Program-made: the position numbers and the translations under genes
Notes under the pieces: generated by a model
The model's input: the letters and a program-made list of their open reading frames with translations, nothing else
Told to the model about the DNA's origin: nothing
The model's database searches: none
Shown here: positions 55,066-63,928 of the stretch, piece by piece
Layout of the letters: each line of letters opens with the position of its first letter
How positions within the stretch are numbered: the first letter of the stretch is position 1
Origin: Antarcticimicrobium sp040365005
Lineage (GTDB): Bacteria; Pseudomonadota; Alphaproteobacteria; Rhodobacterales; Rhodobacteraceae
Direction: 5' to 3'
Assembly (NCBI RefSeq): GCF_040365005.1
Contig: NZ_BAABWV010000001.1
Coordinates: 372,001 to 436,000 of the forward strand
Length of the DNA: 64,000 nucleotides

Positions 55066-56832
55066 ATGCGACAGCGAACTGAAAACCGGACTGGCCCCCA
55101 CGGAAATTCCGCCCGCCTCGACGGCGGCGCGTCGATCCGGTTGCGCGACCGGGTCAGAGGGTTCGCAATCCGCGAGGATGGGTCACTGATCGTCTTCGCC
55201 GTCTATGTATTCGTGATCATCCTGATGTTCGGGGGGATCGGCATCGACCTGATGCGGTTCGAACGTGATCGCGCCAACATGCAATACACCATGGACCGCG
55301 CGGTTCTGGCCGCCGCCGACATCGACCAGACTCTGCCGCCGGAGGACGTGGTCAGGGATTACCTCGAAAAGGCCGGGATGGGCGATTACCTCACAAGTGT
55401 CACCGTCGACGAGGGGCTGAGCTTTCGTACGGTGTCCGCCACCGCCTCGGCCGATTTCCCGACCCAGTTCATGCACATGAGCGGCGTCGACACACTGACA
55501 GCGCCGGCCGCCAGTACCGCCGAGGAACGCATCGACGGGGTGGAGATCTCGCTGGTTCTCGATGTGTCCGGCTCGATGAACAGCAACAGCAAGCTGAAAA
55601 ACCTCAAGGTCGCAGCCAAGGAATTCGTCGAAACGATGGTCGACAACACCGAGGACGGCAAGATGTCGATGTCGATCGTGCCCTACGCCCAACAGGTCTC
55701 GGTCCCGGCCGAGTTCCTGGACCAATTCAACGTCACCGACGAACACAACTATTCCAATTGCGTGAACTTCGCCTCCTCCGATTTTGACAGCGCCGCGCTG
55801 TCGACCAAGACCGAGCTGAAGCGGACCATGCATTTCGACTACACGACCAGCAGCTTCGAAGGGCGCGACGACCCCAAGCTGATCAAGAACCCGGTCTGTC
55901 TTCCCGACAGCGACCGCGAGGCGATGGTCATGCAAAAGAACGAAAGCAAGCTCAAGTCGTTCATTTCCGATCTCTGGGCCGGAGGCTACACCTCGATCGA
56001 CCTCGGGATGAAATGGGGCACCGCCCTGCTCGACCCCAGCATCCAGCCCGCGATCACCGAGTTGGTCAATCTGGGCGAGGTTTCTGCGGATTTCTCTGCC
56101 CGCCCGCACACCTATGAAAGCGGCGAGACGCTGAAGGTCATCGTGCTGATGACCGACGGAGATAACACCAGCCAATACTATCTGCCGGACGAGTATCGAA
56201 ACGGTGATACCCGTGCCTGGTGGAACGCCGAGGAAGAGGTCTATTCGATCAACGTCGGCCCCGACCTTCTTGACCGGGACGGTGATTTGAACCTGCTCGA
56301 GGACATTTATTACTGGAACGAGTTGGATGAATGGGCCGACCATCCCTATGGCAACGGCACATATGAAAAGGCCGATTATGAATGGGGTTGCACAAAATAC
56401 AATTGGAAGGGCAAGTGCACGAAAAACGGATGGGTGGAATCCGGAACCGAAACCGTCGAAGAGGACGGCACCTCGGTCAAACTCACGATGGGCGAACTGT
56501 TCGCCTACACCACCCCGAGGAAGATCGCCGATGAGATTTTCCAGCCGACCATGGGGTATACTGCGGCGCGCAACGAATGGTACTACGGGCCCCGCGGTCA
56601 CTACGTAAACGGCTCCACCAAGGACACCCGCACCAAGGCGATCTGCGATGCCGCCAAGGCACAGGGCATCGTCGTGTACAGCATCGCGTTTGAGGCAAGT
56701 TCAGGTGGAAAGGCCGTACTCAAGGACTGTGCCAGTTCCGACAGCCATTACTTCGACGTCGACGGGCTGGACATCGTCGATGCCTTCTCCTCGATCGCCT
56801 CGTCGATCCGCAAGCTGAGGTTGACACAATGA
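55066..56832 (+). CDS. TadG-like pilus assembly protein with von Willebrand A domain
   Basis: 588 residues. One hydrophobic helix at about 41-62 follows a Tad-type N-terminus (FAIREDGSLIVFAVYVFVIILMFGGIGIDLMRFE). A vWA domain starts near 160 with the MIDAS motif Asp166-Val-Ser168-Gly-Ser170 (DVSGSMNSNS). A long insert (about 340-500), rich in tyrosine, tryptophan and charged residues, interrupts the domain. It is the exposed component of a Tad (Flp-type) pilus. A GAGGA site precedes the ATG. Co-transcribed with two TadE-like genes. Confidence 0.88.
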   Translation: MRQRTENRTGPHGNSARLDGGASIRLRDRVRGFAIREDGSLIVFAVYVFVIILMFGGIGIDLMRFERDRANMQYTMDRAVLAAADIDQTLPPEDVVRDYLEKAGMGDYLTSVTVDEGLSFRTVSATASADFPTQFMHMSGVDTLTAPAASTAEERIDGVEISLVLDVSGSMNSNSKLKNLKVAAKEFVETMVDNTEDGKMSMSIVPYAQQVSVPAEFLDQFNVTDEHNYSNCVNFASSDFDSAALSTKTELKRTMHFDYTTSSFEGRDDPKLIKNPVCLPDSDREAMVMQKNESKLKSFISDLWAGGYTSIDLGMKWGTALLDPSIQPAITELVNLGEVSADFSARPHTYESGETLKVIVLMTDGDNTSQYYLPDEYRNGDTRAWWNAEEEVYSINVGPDLLDRDGDLNLLEDIYYWNELDEWADHPYGNGTYEKADYEWGCTKYNWKGKCTKNGWVESGTETVEEDGTSVKLTMGELFAYTTPRKIADEIFQPTMGYTAARNEWYYGPRGHYVNGSTKDTRTKAICDAAKAQGIVVYSIAFEASSGGKAVLKDCASSDSHYFDVDGLDIVDAFSSIASSIRKLRLTQ

Positions 56833-57365
56833 GCATGGGTATCCTCGGGCGGCTGCGCCGCTTCTGGCGGGACCAGGCCGGCAACGCCACGGTCGAATTC
56901 GCCATCACCTTTCCGGCGATCATCACCATCATGTTGTCGGGTCTGGAACTGGGCTTTGTCTCGTTGCAGCAATCAATGCTGGAACGCGCGGTGGACATGA
57001 CCGTGCGCGACATCCGGCTGGGCACCGGCACCGCGCCGCAGCATGACGACATCCGGGACATGATCTGCAACCGCAGCGCCTTCATCCCCGATTGCACCAG
57101 CAGCCTGCGGCTGGAGATGATCCAGGTCGATCCCCGCAACTGGAGCGACATTCCCACCGTGCCCGACTGCACCGACAAATCCGAAGAGGTCTCGCCGGTG
57201 CGCAATTTCGTGAACGGACAGGAGAACGAGCTGATGGTGTTACGCGCCTGTGCCAAGATCGACCCGGTCTTTCCCACCACCGGGCTGGGCAAGAACATGG
57301 TCAAGGACGAGTACGGCCAATATGCCCTGACCGCGACCACCGTCTTTGTCCAGGAACCGAGGTAA
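56829..57365 (+). CDS. TadE-like pseudopilin
   Basis: 178 residues. The TadE signature, a Glu in the first hydrophobic helix, appears in ATVEFAITFPAIITIMLSGLELGF (residues 22-45). The rest is a periplasmic domain. It is the second minor pilin of the set. Its ATG overlaps the tadG-like stop by four bases (ATGA), so it is translationally coupled. Confidence 0.85.
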   Translation: MSMGILGRLRRFWRDQAGNATVEFAITFPAIITIMLSGLELGFVSLQQSMLERAVDMTVRDIRLGTGTAPQHDDIRDMICNRSAFIPDCTSSLRLEMIQVDPRNWSDIPTVPDCTDKSEEVSPVRNFVNGQENELMVLRACAKIDPVFPTTGLGKNMVKDEYGQYALTATTVFVQEPR

Positions 57366-57367
57366 CG

Positions 57368-57922
57368 ATGATGCTCAACCGTCTCGCCCCCCTTTTCCGC
57401 CGTTTCGGCACCGACACCCGCGGCAGCGTCTCGGTGGAGTTCGTGATGGTCATGCCGCTCCTGTTCTGGGCGTTCATGGCCACATACGTCTTTTTCGACG
57501 GATTCCGGCAGAGCGCGCAGAATCTCAAGGCGGCCTATTCCATCGCCGACATGATCTCGCGCGAGACCGAGGCGATCAACGACGATTACATCGACAGCAT
57601 GGAGGCGGTGCTGCAACTGATGACGCGGTCAGAGACGCCGCTCAAGCTGAGGGTCACCGTGGTGCGCTGGGACGAGGACGACGACCGATATTACGTCGAC
57701 TGGTCGGAAAGCCGCGACCATGGCTTTGAGCGCACGAACTCCACCATCTCAGACGTCGAGGACAAGCTGCCGGTGATGCCGGACAATGAACGCGTCATCC
57801 TGATCGAGACCGAGGCCATCTACCAGCCTCTCTTCAATATCGGGCTCGGCGATCAGGAACTGGACAACTTCGTCTTTACCCGGCCGCGTTTCGCGCCGCA
57901 GGTGGTCTGGTCGGACAGCTAG
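57368..57922 (+). CDS. TadE-like pseudopilin, second
   Basis: 184 residues. It has the same kind of N-terminal helix with glutamate (VSVEFVMVMPLLFWAFMATYVFF, residues 21-43). It is divergent in the rest, with an extended soluble domain. The start is placed at the ATG at 57368 with a GAGG site; its stop TAG shares a CTAG palindrome (57919-57922) with the stop of the convergent gene. The last gene of the three-gene Tad unit. Confidence 0.85.
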   Translation: MMLNRLAPLFRRFGTDTRGSVSVEFVMVMPLLFWAFMATYVFFDGFRQSAQNLKAAYSIADMISRETEAINDDYIDSMEAVLQLMTRSETPLKLRVTVVRWDEDDDRYYVDWSESRDHGFERTNSTISDVEDKLPVMPDNERVILIETEAIYQPLFNIGLGDQELDNFVFTRPRFAPQVVWSDS

Positions 57923-58389
57923 GCGCGTTCGGCCAGCAGCGCCGCCAGCACCTCGGACATCGCCTTGGTCTGCGGCGGCGCGGTCACCCCGCCAATGCCG
58001 ATGCGCCGGCCAAACCGCCACCACACCCCCGGTTGCCACGCCCGCCCGCCCGGCGCTCGGGTGCGGATCAGGAACCCGTTCGAGGGCTTGAAGGCGAACG
58101 CCCCGCGATCCAGCCCAGCGATCTCGTCGATCGCCGCAATGCGGGTGCCGTCGCTGGCGCGCAACTCGGTCCGGGTCAATTCGAGCCGATGGCCGGTGGC
58201 GCGTCGCATCCGCTCGGCGGTCCACAACGCCGCCGCCCCGGTCAGCAGCAGGAAGACCTGCCATTGCGGGGCCGGCGGCGACGACAGCGCGACATAGATC
58301 ACCAGCCCGGCCAGGCCGAGAAGCATCCCAACGCCCAGCCAGCGGCGCGGCGCCGATACCTGAACCGTCACCAGAATTTCGTCCTCCAT
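57919..58389 (-). CDS. Hypothetical membrane protein
   Basis: 156 residues, not recognised. Two hydrophobic helices at about 17-35 and 43-60 are followed by a soluble domain with a PH-like beta pattern (LELTRTELRASDGTRIAAIDEIAGLDRGAFAF). The last four bases overlap the convergent TadE-like gene through the shared CTAG. It stands alone; its function is unknown. Confidence 0.7.
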   Translation of the reverse strand: MEDEILVTVQVSAPRRWLGVGMLLGLAGLVIYVALSSPPAPQWQVFLLLTGAAALWTAERMRRATGHRLELTRTELRASDGTRIAAIDEIAGLDRGAFAFKPSNGFLIRTRAPGGRAWQPGVWWRFGRRIGIGGVTAPPQTKAMSEVLAALLAERA

Positions 58390-58594
58390 CGAGCCCTCCG
58401 CCTGCCTGCGCCGGTGGGCTTACCTGAAATCACCCCAGGCGAACAGGCGATTCCGCGTGGACGCGCTTCAAGCCTCTCGCCCGCCCGGCCCCCGGAACCG
58501 TGCATCCGCGCACAGTTTGCGTGAGCATGCCGGCGTTTTCCCCGTGCCGCGCCCGGCCTATCTCTGCCTCACCGCATCAGGCAGGAGCCATCCC

Positions 58595-59506
58595 ATGTCG
58601 CTGAGACCCACCATCGAAACCCGCCGCGCCGTCCCCGCAATGGAAGGCGCCGGGGTGAAACTGCACCGCGCCTTCGGGTTCCAGGACCCGACCGAGCTGG
58701 ACCCCTTCCTGCTGTTCGACGATTTCCGCAACGAGCGCCCCGAGGATTACCTGCGCGGCTTTCCCTGGCATCCGCACCGGGGGATCGAGACCATCACCTA
58801 TGTGCTCTCGGGCACGGTCGAGCATGGCGACAGCCTCGGCAACAGCGGCACGCTAGGCGCGGGCGACGTGCAATGGATGACCGCCGGATCGGGCATCCTG
58901 CACCAGGAGATGCCGAAAGGGAACGCGCAGGGCCAGATGCACGGTTTCCAGCTTTGGGGCAACCTGCCTGCGGCGCAGAAGATGACCGCGCCGCGCTACC
59001 AGGATGTGAAGGCCACCGACATCCCCGAGGTGATCGACGACGACGGCACCCGGGTGAAGGTGATCGTGGGCGAGTTTTGGGGCCGGCGCGGCCCGGTCGA
59101 CGGCATCGCCGCCGATCCGCAATACCTCGACATCTTCATCCCTGCCGGGGTGAAAAAGACATTCCAGATAGACACTTACCGCCGGGCCTTCGCCTATGTC
59201 TTCAACGGGTCGGCCGGTTTCGTCGATGCCTCGGCGCCCTCGGGCGTGCTGTTGGAAAAGGAACTGGCCGGCGCCGAGGTCAATATCCGCGACCTGTCGG
59301 GCGACCGCACCCTGGTCCGCTTTGGAACCGGCGACGAGATCACCGTGCAGGCAGGACCGGAGGGCGTGCGCTTCCTGCTGATCTCGGGCGCGCCCATCGC
59401 CGAGCCGGTGGCCTGGCATGGCCCGATCGTGATGAACACGCAGGAGGAGCTGATGCAGGCGATGCGCGACCTGCGCAACGGAAATTTCATCAGACCGGCG
59501 CACTGA
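58595..59506 (+). CDS. Pirin-family protein
   Basis: 303 residues, a bicupin. The N-terminal metal site is complete: His59, His61 (FPWHPHRG), His103 and Glu105 (GILHQEMP). Bacterial pirins often have quercetinase-like activity or regulate enzymes; the role here is unknown. The start follows an AGGAG site by nine bases. Single-gene unit. Confidence 0.9.
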   Translation: MSLRPTIETRRAVPAMEGAGVKLHRAFGFQDPTELDPFLLFDDFRNERPEDYLRGFPWHPHRGIETITYVLSGTVEHGDSLGNSGTLGAGDVQWMTAGSGILHQEMPKGNAQGQMHGFQLWGNLPAAQKMTAPRYQDVKATDIPEVIDDDGTRVKVIVGEFWGRRGPVDGIAADPQYLDIFIPAGVKKTFQIDTYRRAFAYVFNGSAGFVDASAPSGVLLEKELAGAEVNIRDLSGDRTLVRFGTGDEITVQAGPEGVRFLLISGAPIAEPVAWHGPIVMNTQEELMQAMRDLRNGNFIRPAH

Positions 59507-59618
59507 TCCGACGAGGGCCAGTCGCGGCAGACTGGTGCCCGGGTTGCGCGGACCCGGGCAAAGTCACGAGCGGATTTTCCGGTCTCGCGATGCTGAAAAT
59601 CGGCCAATGAAGCGGTAG
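59507..59618. other. Intergenic stretch after the pirin gene
   Basis: About 110 bases with no recognisable feature. It leads into the decayed coding frame at 59619-59875. Confidence 0.35.
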
Positions 59619-59875
59619 CGCAGGTCGAAAAACCGGACGCGGGTCAAAAAGCAGGAAAAATCTGCCAAGGACTGGTATGATCACACCGTGGCCCTGGCCG
59701 CGGGAATGGCAAACGTGGTCGACGGGCACCACGCCAGGCGGGAGAAAGCCGAAAAACATGCCCGTCGGCGACGAACGCGCTCAAGGCCGATGATAAGGCC
59801 CGCAAGGCGCTGCAAGAAAAACTCAAGACCCGGAAACAGCCGGACCGCGATCCGGCCCCGCGACAGGAGGTCAGG
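59619..59875 (+). pseudogene. Possible remnant of a lysine-rich gene upstream of the DUF922-like gene
   Basis: After a TAG at 59616, one frame reads lysine-rich protein (VKKQEKSAKDWYDHTVALAAG then DGHHARREKAEKHA) to about 59755. From about 59770 a different frame reads equally protein-like sequence (NALKADDKARKALQEKLKTR) straight into the DUF922-like gene. The switch suggests a lost base between 59755 and 59770, in either the N-terminal part of the next gene or a separate upstream one. No start codon with a ribosome site was found. Confidence 0.35.
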
Positions 59876-60352
59876 ATGAAAGTGACGCTGAAAATCCCCA
59901 AACCCGCCAGCAACAAATGGACGGTCAAGGGCAAGACCATCGAAGACCTGTTCAAGAACCTCAAAAAGCACAAGTGGTGGGGACGATACCGGTCGCATTC
60001 CGAATGTTCCTACAAGAAAAAGGACGGGGTGGTGAGCGATTTCATCCTCAAGGCCAAGCCCGAGATTATCATGCCGGTCTGGGCGAACTACTCAAAAGCC
60101 TCCAAGGAAGAGAAGAAATCTTGGGACGACATGTGGAAGGCTCTGAAAAAGCACGAGGAAAACCACCACGTGATCTTTAAAAAGGAAGCGGAAGCCTGGA
60201 AGAAGGCGATGGAAAAGGCCGGCGATCTCGACGAGGCCAAGGTGATAAAGGCCTGGAACAAGTTCGGGAAAGAGGCACAGGGCAAACAGGACGCCTATGA
60301 CAAGAAATCCGATCACGGCATCAAGGAAGGGGTGATCCTGAATCAGGTCTGA
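59876..60352 (+). CDS. DUF922-like putative zinc-dependent protease domain protein
   Basis: 158 residues. The motif HEENHH at 93-98 fits the HExxH zinc site of DUF922 proteins, with the surrounding KALKKHEENHHVIFKKEAEAW helix. It lacks the usual signal peptide and is very lysine-rich (over a fifth of residues), unlike its neighbours, and its G/C content is lower. It may be a transferred or truncated gene. The ATG has a perfect AGGAGG five bases upstream. The frame upstream is open and reads protein-like, so the protein may once have been longer. Confidence 0.65.
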   Translation: MKVTLKIPKPASNKWTVKGKTIEDLFKNLKKHKWWGRYRSHSECSYKKKDGVVSDFILKAKPEIIMPVWANYSKASKEEKKSWDDMWKALKKHEENHHVIFKKEAEAWKKAMEKAGDLDEAKVIKAWNKFGKEAQGKQDAYDKKSDHGIKEGVILNQV

Positions 60353-60399
60353 AGCTGCAGCGGGCGGCCGTCCCGTCTGCATTGACCGAAAGGATGCGG

Positions 60400-60987
60400 T
60401 CAGGCGGCAACCGCCTTGCGCACCATGTCCCAATAGACGGTCTCGACTTCGTCCAGCGACAGCCGCCCGCCGGAACGGTACCAGGTGTTGACCCCGTTCA
60501 GCATCGCGATCACCGCCAGCGTCGCGATCTTGGTATCGGCGACGTCAAAGGCGCGCTCGGCAACGCCACGCTTGAGGATCGCCTCGAGCGCATCCTCGTA
60601 GCGCCCGCGCAGGGCGCTGATGGCGGCGTGGTTCTCGGGCGTGAGGTTGCGCAACTCCATGTAGGCGATGAACACCTCGTCCGGGCGCTCCAGGTGGAAC
60701 CGGATGTGAAACCGCGTGAAGGCCTCCAGCGCGGCAACCGGCCCCTCGCCCTGCGGCCGCGTGGCCCATGTGGCGAGCAGTTCCTGCATGTGATCCTGCA
60801 TCAGGCCGAACAGCAGGCTTTGCTTGTCGCGGGTGTAATTGTAGAGCGCGCCGGCCTGTACCCCCACCTCGCCTGCGATCTGGCGCATCGACACCGCCGC
60901 ATAGCCATGGCGCGCAAACAGCCGCAGCGCCGCGTCCTGAATGCGCGGCCCGGTGATATCGGAATGGGAACCTGCTGTGCGTGCCAT
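60400..60987 (-). CDS. TetR-family transcriptional regulator
   Basis: 195 residues. The helix-turn-helix is at about 30-54 (YAAVSMRQIAGEVGVQAGALYNYTRDKQSLL). The ligand domain resembles the fatty-acid-responsive TetR group with TetR_C-like helices (ALEAFTRFHIRFHLERPDEVFIAYMELRNL). The start is at MARTAGSHSD. A perfect 18-base operator lies 14 bases upstream, in the region shared with the divergent lipoprotein gene, so it probably represses itself. Longer in-frame starts run through the operator and were rejected. Confidence 0.9.
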   Translation of the reverse strand: MARTAGSHSDITGPRIQDAALRLFARHGYAAVSMRQIAGEVGVQAGALYNYTRDKQSLLFGLMQDHMQELLATWATRPQGEGPVAALEAFTRFHIRFHLERPDEVFIAYMELRNLTPENHAAISALRGRYEDALEAILKRGVAERAFDVADTKIATLAVIAMLNGVNTWYRSGGRLSLDEVETVYWDMVRKAVAA

Positions 60988-61000
60988 CGCCGAAAGGTTA

Positions 61001-61018
61001 TCTGAACGCACGTTCAGA
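61001..61018. promoter_or_regulatory. TetR-type operator
   Basis: TCTGAACG-CA-CGTTCAGA is a perfect dyad with eight-base arms. It lies between the tetR start (60987) and the lipoprotein start (61087). The TGAACG/CGTTCA core is typical of TetR-family operators. Confidence 0.75.
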
Positions 61019-61086
61019 AAAAACCCCCCGCTTGCGCCTTTTGCATCGAACGGGCATGAAAGGCCACGCCTGATACCGGATTGCCC

Positions 61087-61368
61087 ATGTTCCAGCCCTG
61101 CCGCCCCCGTGCCACCCCTGCCCGCCTGTGCCTGCTTGCCGGCGCGGTGCTGCTTGCCGCCGGCTGCAACCGGGTTCCGGCGCTGGACGCGACCCAGGGC
61201 GACAGCTTGCGCCATGCCGACTACCCGGCGTTGATCCCGCTGGAACCGGCGCTGGCCCTGCACGCAGCCGAGCCCGACAGCGCCGAGGATCTGGAGCGCC
61301 AGATGGACTGGCGCCGCGCCCGGCTGGAGGCGCGGGCGGCCCGGTTGCGCGCGGCGCAGGCAGACTGA
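61087..61368 (+). CDS. Small putative lipoprotein
   Basis: 93 residues. A basic start and hydrophobic stretch end in a lipobox (LLAAGC, cysteine near 27), so it should be lipidated in the envelope. The mature part is helical and Arg/Ala-rich at the end. The family is not recognised. It is divergent from tetR across the operator. The ATG at 61087 is preferred to an in-frame TTG at 61081. Confidence 0.6.
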   Translation: MFQPCRPRATPARLCLLAGAVLLAAGCNRVPALDATQGDSLRHADYPALIPLEPALALHAAEPDSAEDLERQMDWRRARLEARAARLRAAQAD

Positions 61369-61481
61369 GCGGCAAGGCAAAGGACAACGCAGGGGGCACC
61401 GCCCCGCGCCGTTGCACCGCCCAGCCGAACCGGATAAGGCACGGCGCAACATTTCGCGACAGACCGAAGGATGGATGCACG

Positions 61482-62768
61482 ATGACGAACGTTCTGCGCC
61501 TGGGGATAGCCGGATTGGGAACGGTGGGTGTGGGCGTGGTCCGCATCCTGCGCAAACAGGCCAAGCTGCTGGAGGCGCGCACCGGGCGGCGGATCGAGAT
61601 AACGGCGGTCAGCGCCCGCGACGCCGGCAAGGACCGTGGCGTCAACCTGTCGCACTACGCCTGGGAAACCGATCCGGTGGCGCTGGCCCGGCGGGATGAC
61701 GTGGATATCTTCGTCGAGCTGATGGGCGGCTCCGAGGGGGCCGCCAAGGACGCGACCGAGGCGGCGCTGTCCAGCGGCAAGCACGTGGTCACCGCCAACA
61801 AGGCGCTGCTGGCGCTGCATGGCCAGGCGCTGGCCGAACAGGCCGAGGCGGCGGGGCTGTCGATCCGTTACGAGGCGGCGGTCGCCGGTGGCATCCCGGT
61901 GATCAAGTCGCTGACCGAGGGGCTTGCGGGCAACGAGATCACCCGCGTGATGGGGGTGATGAACGGCACCTGCAACTATATCCTGACCCGGATGGAGGCC
62001 ACCGGGCAGGGCTACAACACCTTGTTCGAAGAGGCCGACAAGCTGGGTTATCTCGAGGCCGATCCCAACCTTGACGTGGGCGGCATCGACGCCAGCCACA
62101 AGCTGGCGATCCTGGCCTCGATCGCCTTTGGCACCAAGGTGAATTTCGACGGGGTCGAAATCGAGGGAATCCAGCGGGTGTCGCTGGAAGATATCCGCCA
62201 GGCCGCCGACATGGGCTATCGCATCAAGCTCTTGGGCGTGGCGCAACGCAGCCCGCGCGGACTGGTGCAGCGGATGCAGCCCTGCCTGGTGCCGGCCAAT
62301 TCGCCGCTGGGCCAGCTCGAGGGCGGCACCAACATGGTGGTGATCGAGGGCGATGCGGTGGAACAGGTCGTGCTGCGCGGCCCCGGCGCCGGCGAAGGCC
62401 CCACCGCCAGCGCGGTCGTGGGCGACATCTGTGACTTGGCGCGCGGCTGTCACATGCCGGTGTTCGGCCAGCCCGCCATCACGCTGGAACAGGCCAAGCC
62501 CGCCCAGACCGGCCTGCCGGCGCCCTATTACCTGCGGATGTCGCTGCTGGACAAGCCCGGCGCACTGGCCAAGATCGCCAGTCTACTGGGCGAGGCCGGG
62601 ATCTCGATCGACCGGATGCGCCAGTACGGCCATTCCGAATCCGCCGCCCCGGTGCTGATCGTCACCCACAAGACGACCCGCGCCGCGCTGAACCAGGCGC
62701 TCGAGGCGATGTCCGGAACCGACGTGATGGCGGGCGAGCCGGTGGCGCTTCGGATCGAGCACGTCTGA
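61482..62768 (+). CDS. hom: Homoserine dehydrogenase
   Basis: 428 residues. The Rossmann motif is GIAGLGTVGVGV at 8-19. The catalytic domain has TANKALLALHG and the GVMNGTCNYILTRM signature. A C-terminal ACT domain (LRMSLLDKPGALAKIASLLGEAGISIDRM) gives feedback control. It reduces aspartate semialdehyde to homoserine. The start is at 61482; ribosome site modest. Followed by glpX in a conserved hom-glpX-recJ order. Confidence 0.96.
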   Translation: MTNVLRLGIAGLGTVGVGVVRILRKQAKLLEARTGRRIEITAVSARDAGKDRGVNLSHYAWETDPVALARRDDVDIFVELMGGSEGAAKDATEAALSSGKHVVTANKALLALHGQALAEQAEAAGLSIRYEAAVAGGIPVIKSLTEGLAGNEITRVMGVMNGTCNYILTRMEATGQGYNTLFEEADKLGYLEADPNLDVGGIDASHKLAILASIAFGTKVNFDGVEIEGIQRVSLEDIRQAADMGYRIKLLGVAQRSPRGLVQRMQPCLVPANSPLGQLEGGTNMVVIEGDAVEQVVLRGPGAGEGPTASAVVGDICDLARGCHMPVFGQPAITLEQAKPAQTGLPAPYYLRMSLLDKPGALAKIASLLGEAGISIDRMRQYGHSESAAPVLIVTHKTTRAALNQALEAMSGTDVMAGEPVALRIEHV

Positions 62769-62780
62769 GCCCGCGCCGAC

Positions 62781-62803
62781 GGCGGGGCCTTGCGGCCCCC
62801 GCC
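62781..62803 (+). terminator. GC hairpin between hom and glpX
   Basis: GGCGGGGCC (62781-62789) can pair with GGCCCCCGCC (62794-62803) with one bulge. No T tail follows. It may attenuate or only punctuate the transcript. Confidence 0.3.
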
Positions 62804-62850
62804 CCGGGCGGGGTATGCGATCCACAGGATTTCTGACACAGGATATTGCC

Positions 62851-63822
62851 ATGACCGCCAAGGATACGAACGCCGCTTTTCAGGACCGGATGCTGTCGCT
62901 GGGCCTTGCCCGGGTGGCCGAACAAGCCGCGTTGGCCTCGGCGCCGCTGATCGGGCGCGGCGATGAAAAGGCCGCCGACCAGGCCGCCGTCAATGCCATG
63001 CGCGAACAGCTGAACAAACTGGATATCGCCGGCGTCGTGGTCATCGGCGAGGGCGAACGCGACGAGGCGCCGATGCTGTTCATCGGCGAAGAGGTGGGCA
63101 CCGGCAATGGCCCGGGCGTGGATATCGCGCTCGACCCGCTCGAAGGCACCACCCTGACCGCCAAGGACATGCCCAACGCGCTGACCGTGATCGCGATGGG
63201 GCCGCGCGGCTCGATGCTGCACGCGCCGGACACCTACATGGACAAGCTCGCAATCGGCCCCGGCTTTGACGAGGGCGTCGTCACCCTGGACATGACCCCG
63301 ACCCAGCGGGTCGAGGCGCTGGCCGCCGCCAAGGGCTGCAAGCCCACCGACATCACCGTCTGCATCCTCGAACGCCCGCGCCACGAGGCGATGATCGCCG
63401 AGGTGCGCGGCACCGGCGCCTCGATCCGGCTGATCACCGATGGCGATGTCGCCGGGGTGATGCATTGCGCCGAGAGCGAGCTCACCGGGATCGACATGTA
63501 CATGGGCTCCGGCGGCGCCCCCGAGGGGGTGCTGGCGGCCTCGGCGCTGAAATGCATGGGCGGTCAGATCTATGGCCGGCTGCTGTTCCGCAACGACGAT
63601 GAAAAGGCCCGCGCGGCCAAGGCCGGGATCACCGATCTCGACCGGATCTATACCCGCGACGAGATGGTGACGCAGGACGTGATCTTTGCTGCCACCGGGG
63701 TCACCAGCGGCACCCTGCTGCCGGGGATCAAGCGGATGCCGGGCTGGCTGGAGACGACGACTCTGCTGATGCGCTCCAAGACCGGGTCGGTGCGGCGGAT
63801 GCAGTACCGGACGCCGGTCTGA
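62851..63822 (+). CDS. glpX: Class II fructose-1,6-bisphosphatase
   Basis: 323 residues. Metal and phosphate sites are clear: GEGERDEAPMLFIGEEVG near 54-71 and DIALDPLEGTTL near 85-96, the GlpX signature. It is the gluconeogenic bisphosphatase. The start is the ATG at 62851 with an AGGA site; an earlier in-frame start at 62815 is unlikely. Sits between hom and recJ. Confidence 0.95.
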   Translation: MTAKDTNAAFQDRMLSLGLARVAEQAALASAPLIGRGDEKAADQAAVNAMREQLNKLDIAGVVVIGEGERDEAPMLFIGEEVGTGNGPGVDIALDPLEGTTLTAKDMPNALTVIAMGPRGSMLHAPDTYMDKLAIGPGFDEGVVTLDMTPTQRVEALAAAKGCKPTDITVCILERPRHEAMIAEVRGTGASIRLITDGDVAGVMHCAESELTGIDMYMGSGGAPEGVLAASALKCMGGQIYGRLLFRNDDEKARAAKAGITDLDRIYTRDEMVTQDVIFAATGVTSGTLLPGIKRMPGWLETTTLLMRSKTGSVRRMQYRTPV

Positions 63823-63928
63823 ACCGGGACGGACGGGATCCGCGTCGGTGCCGTCGACGTGGGCAATTTTCGCCGGATAACAGGGCCGGTCCATCCCGGG
63901 CCGGCCTTGAGACACAGGAGGTGAGCAG

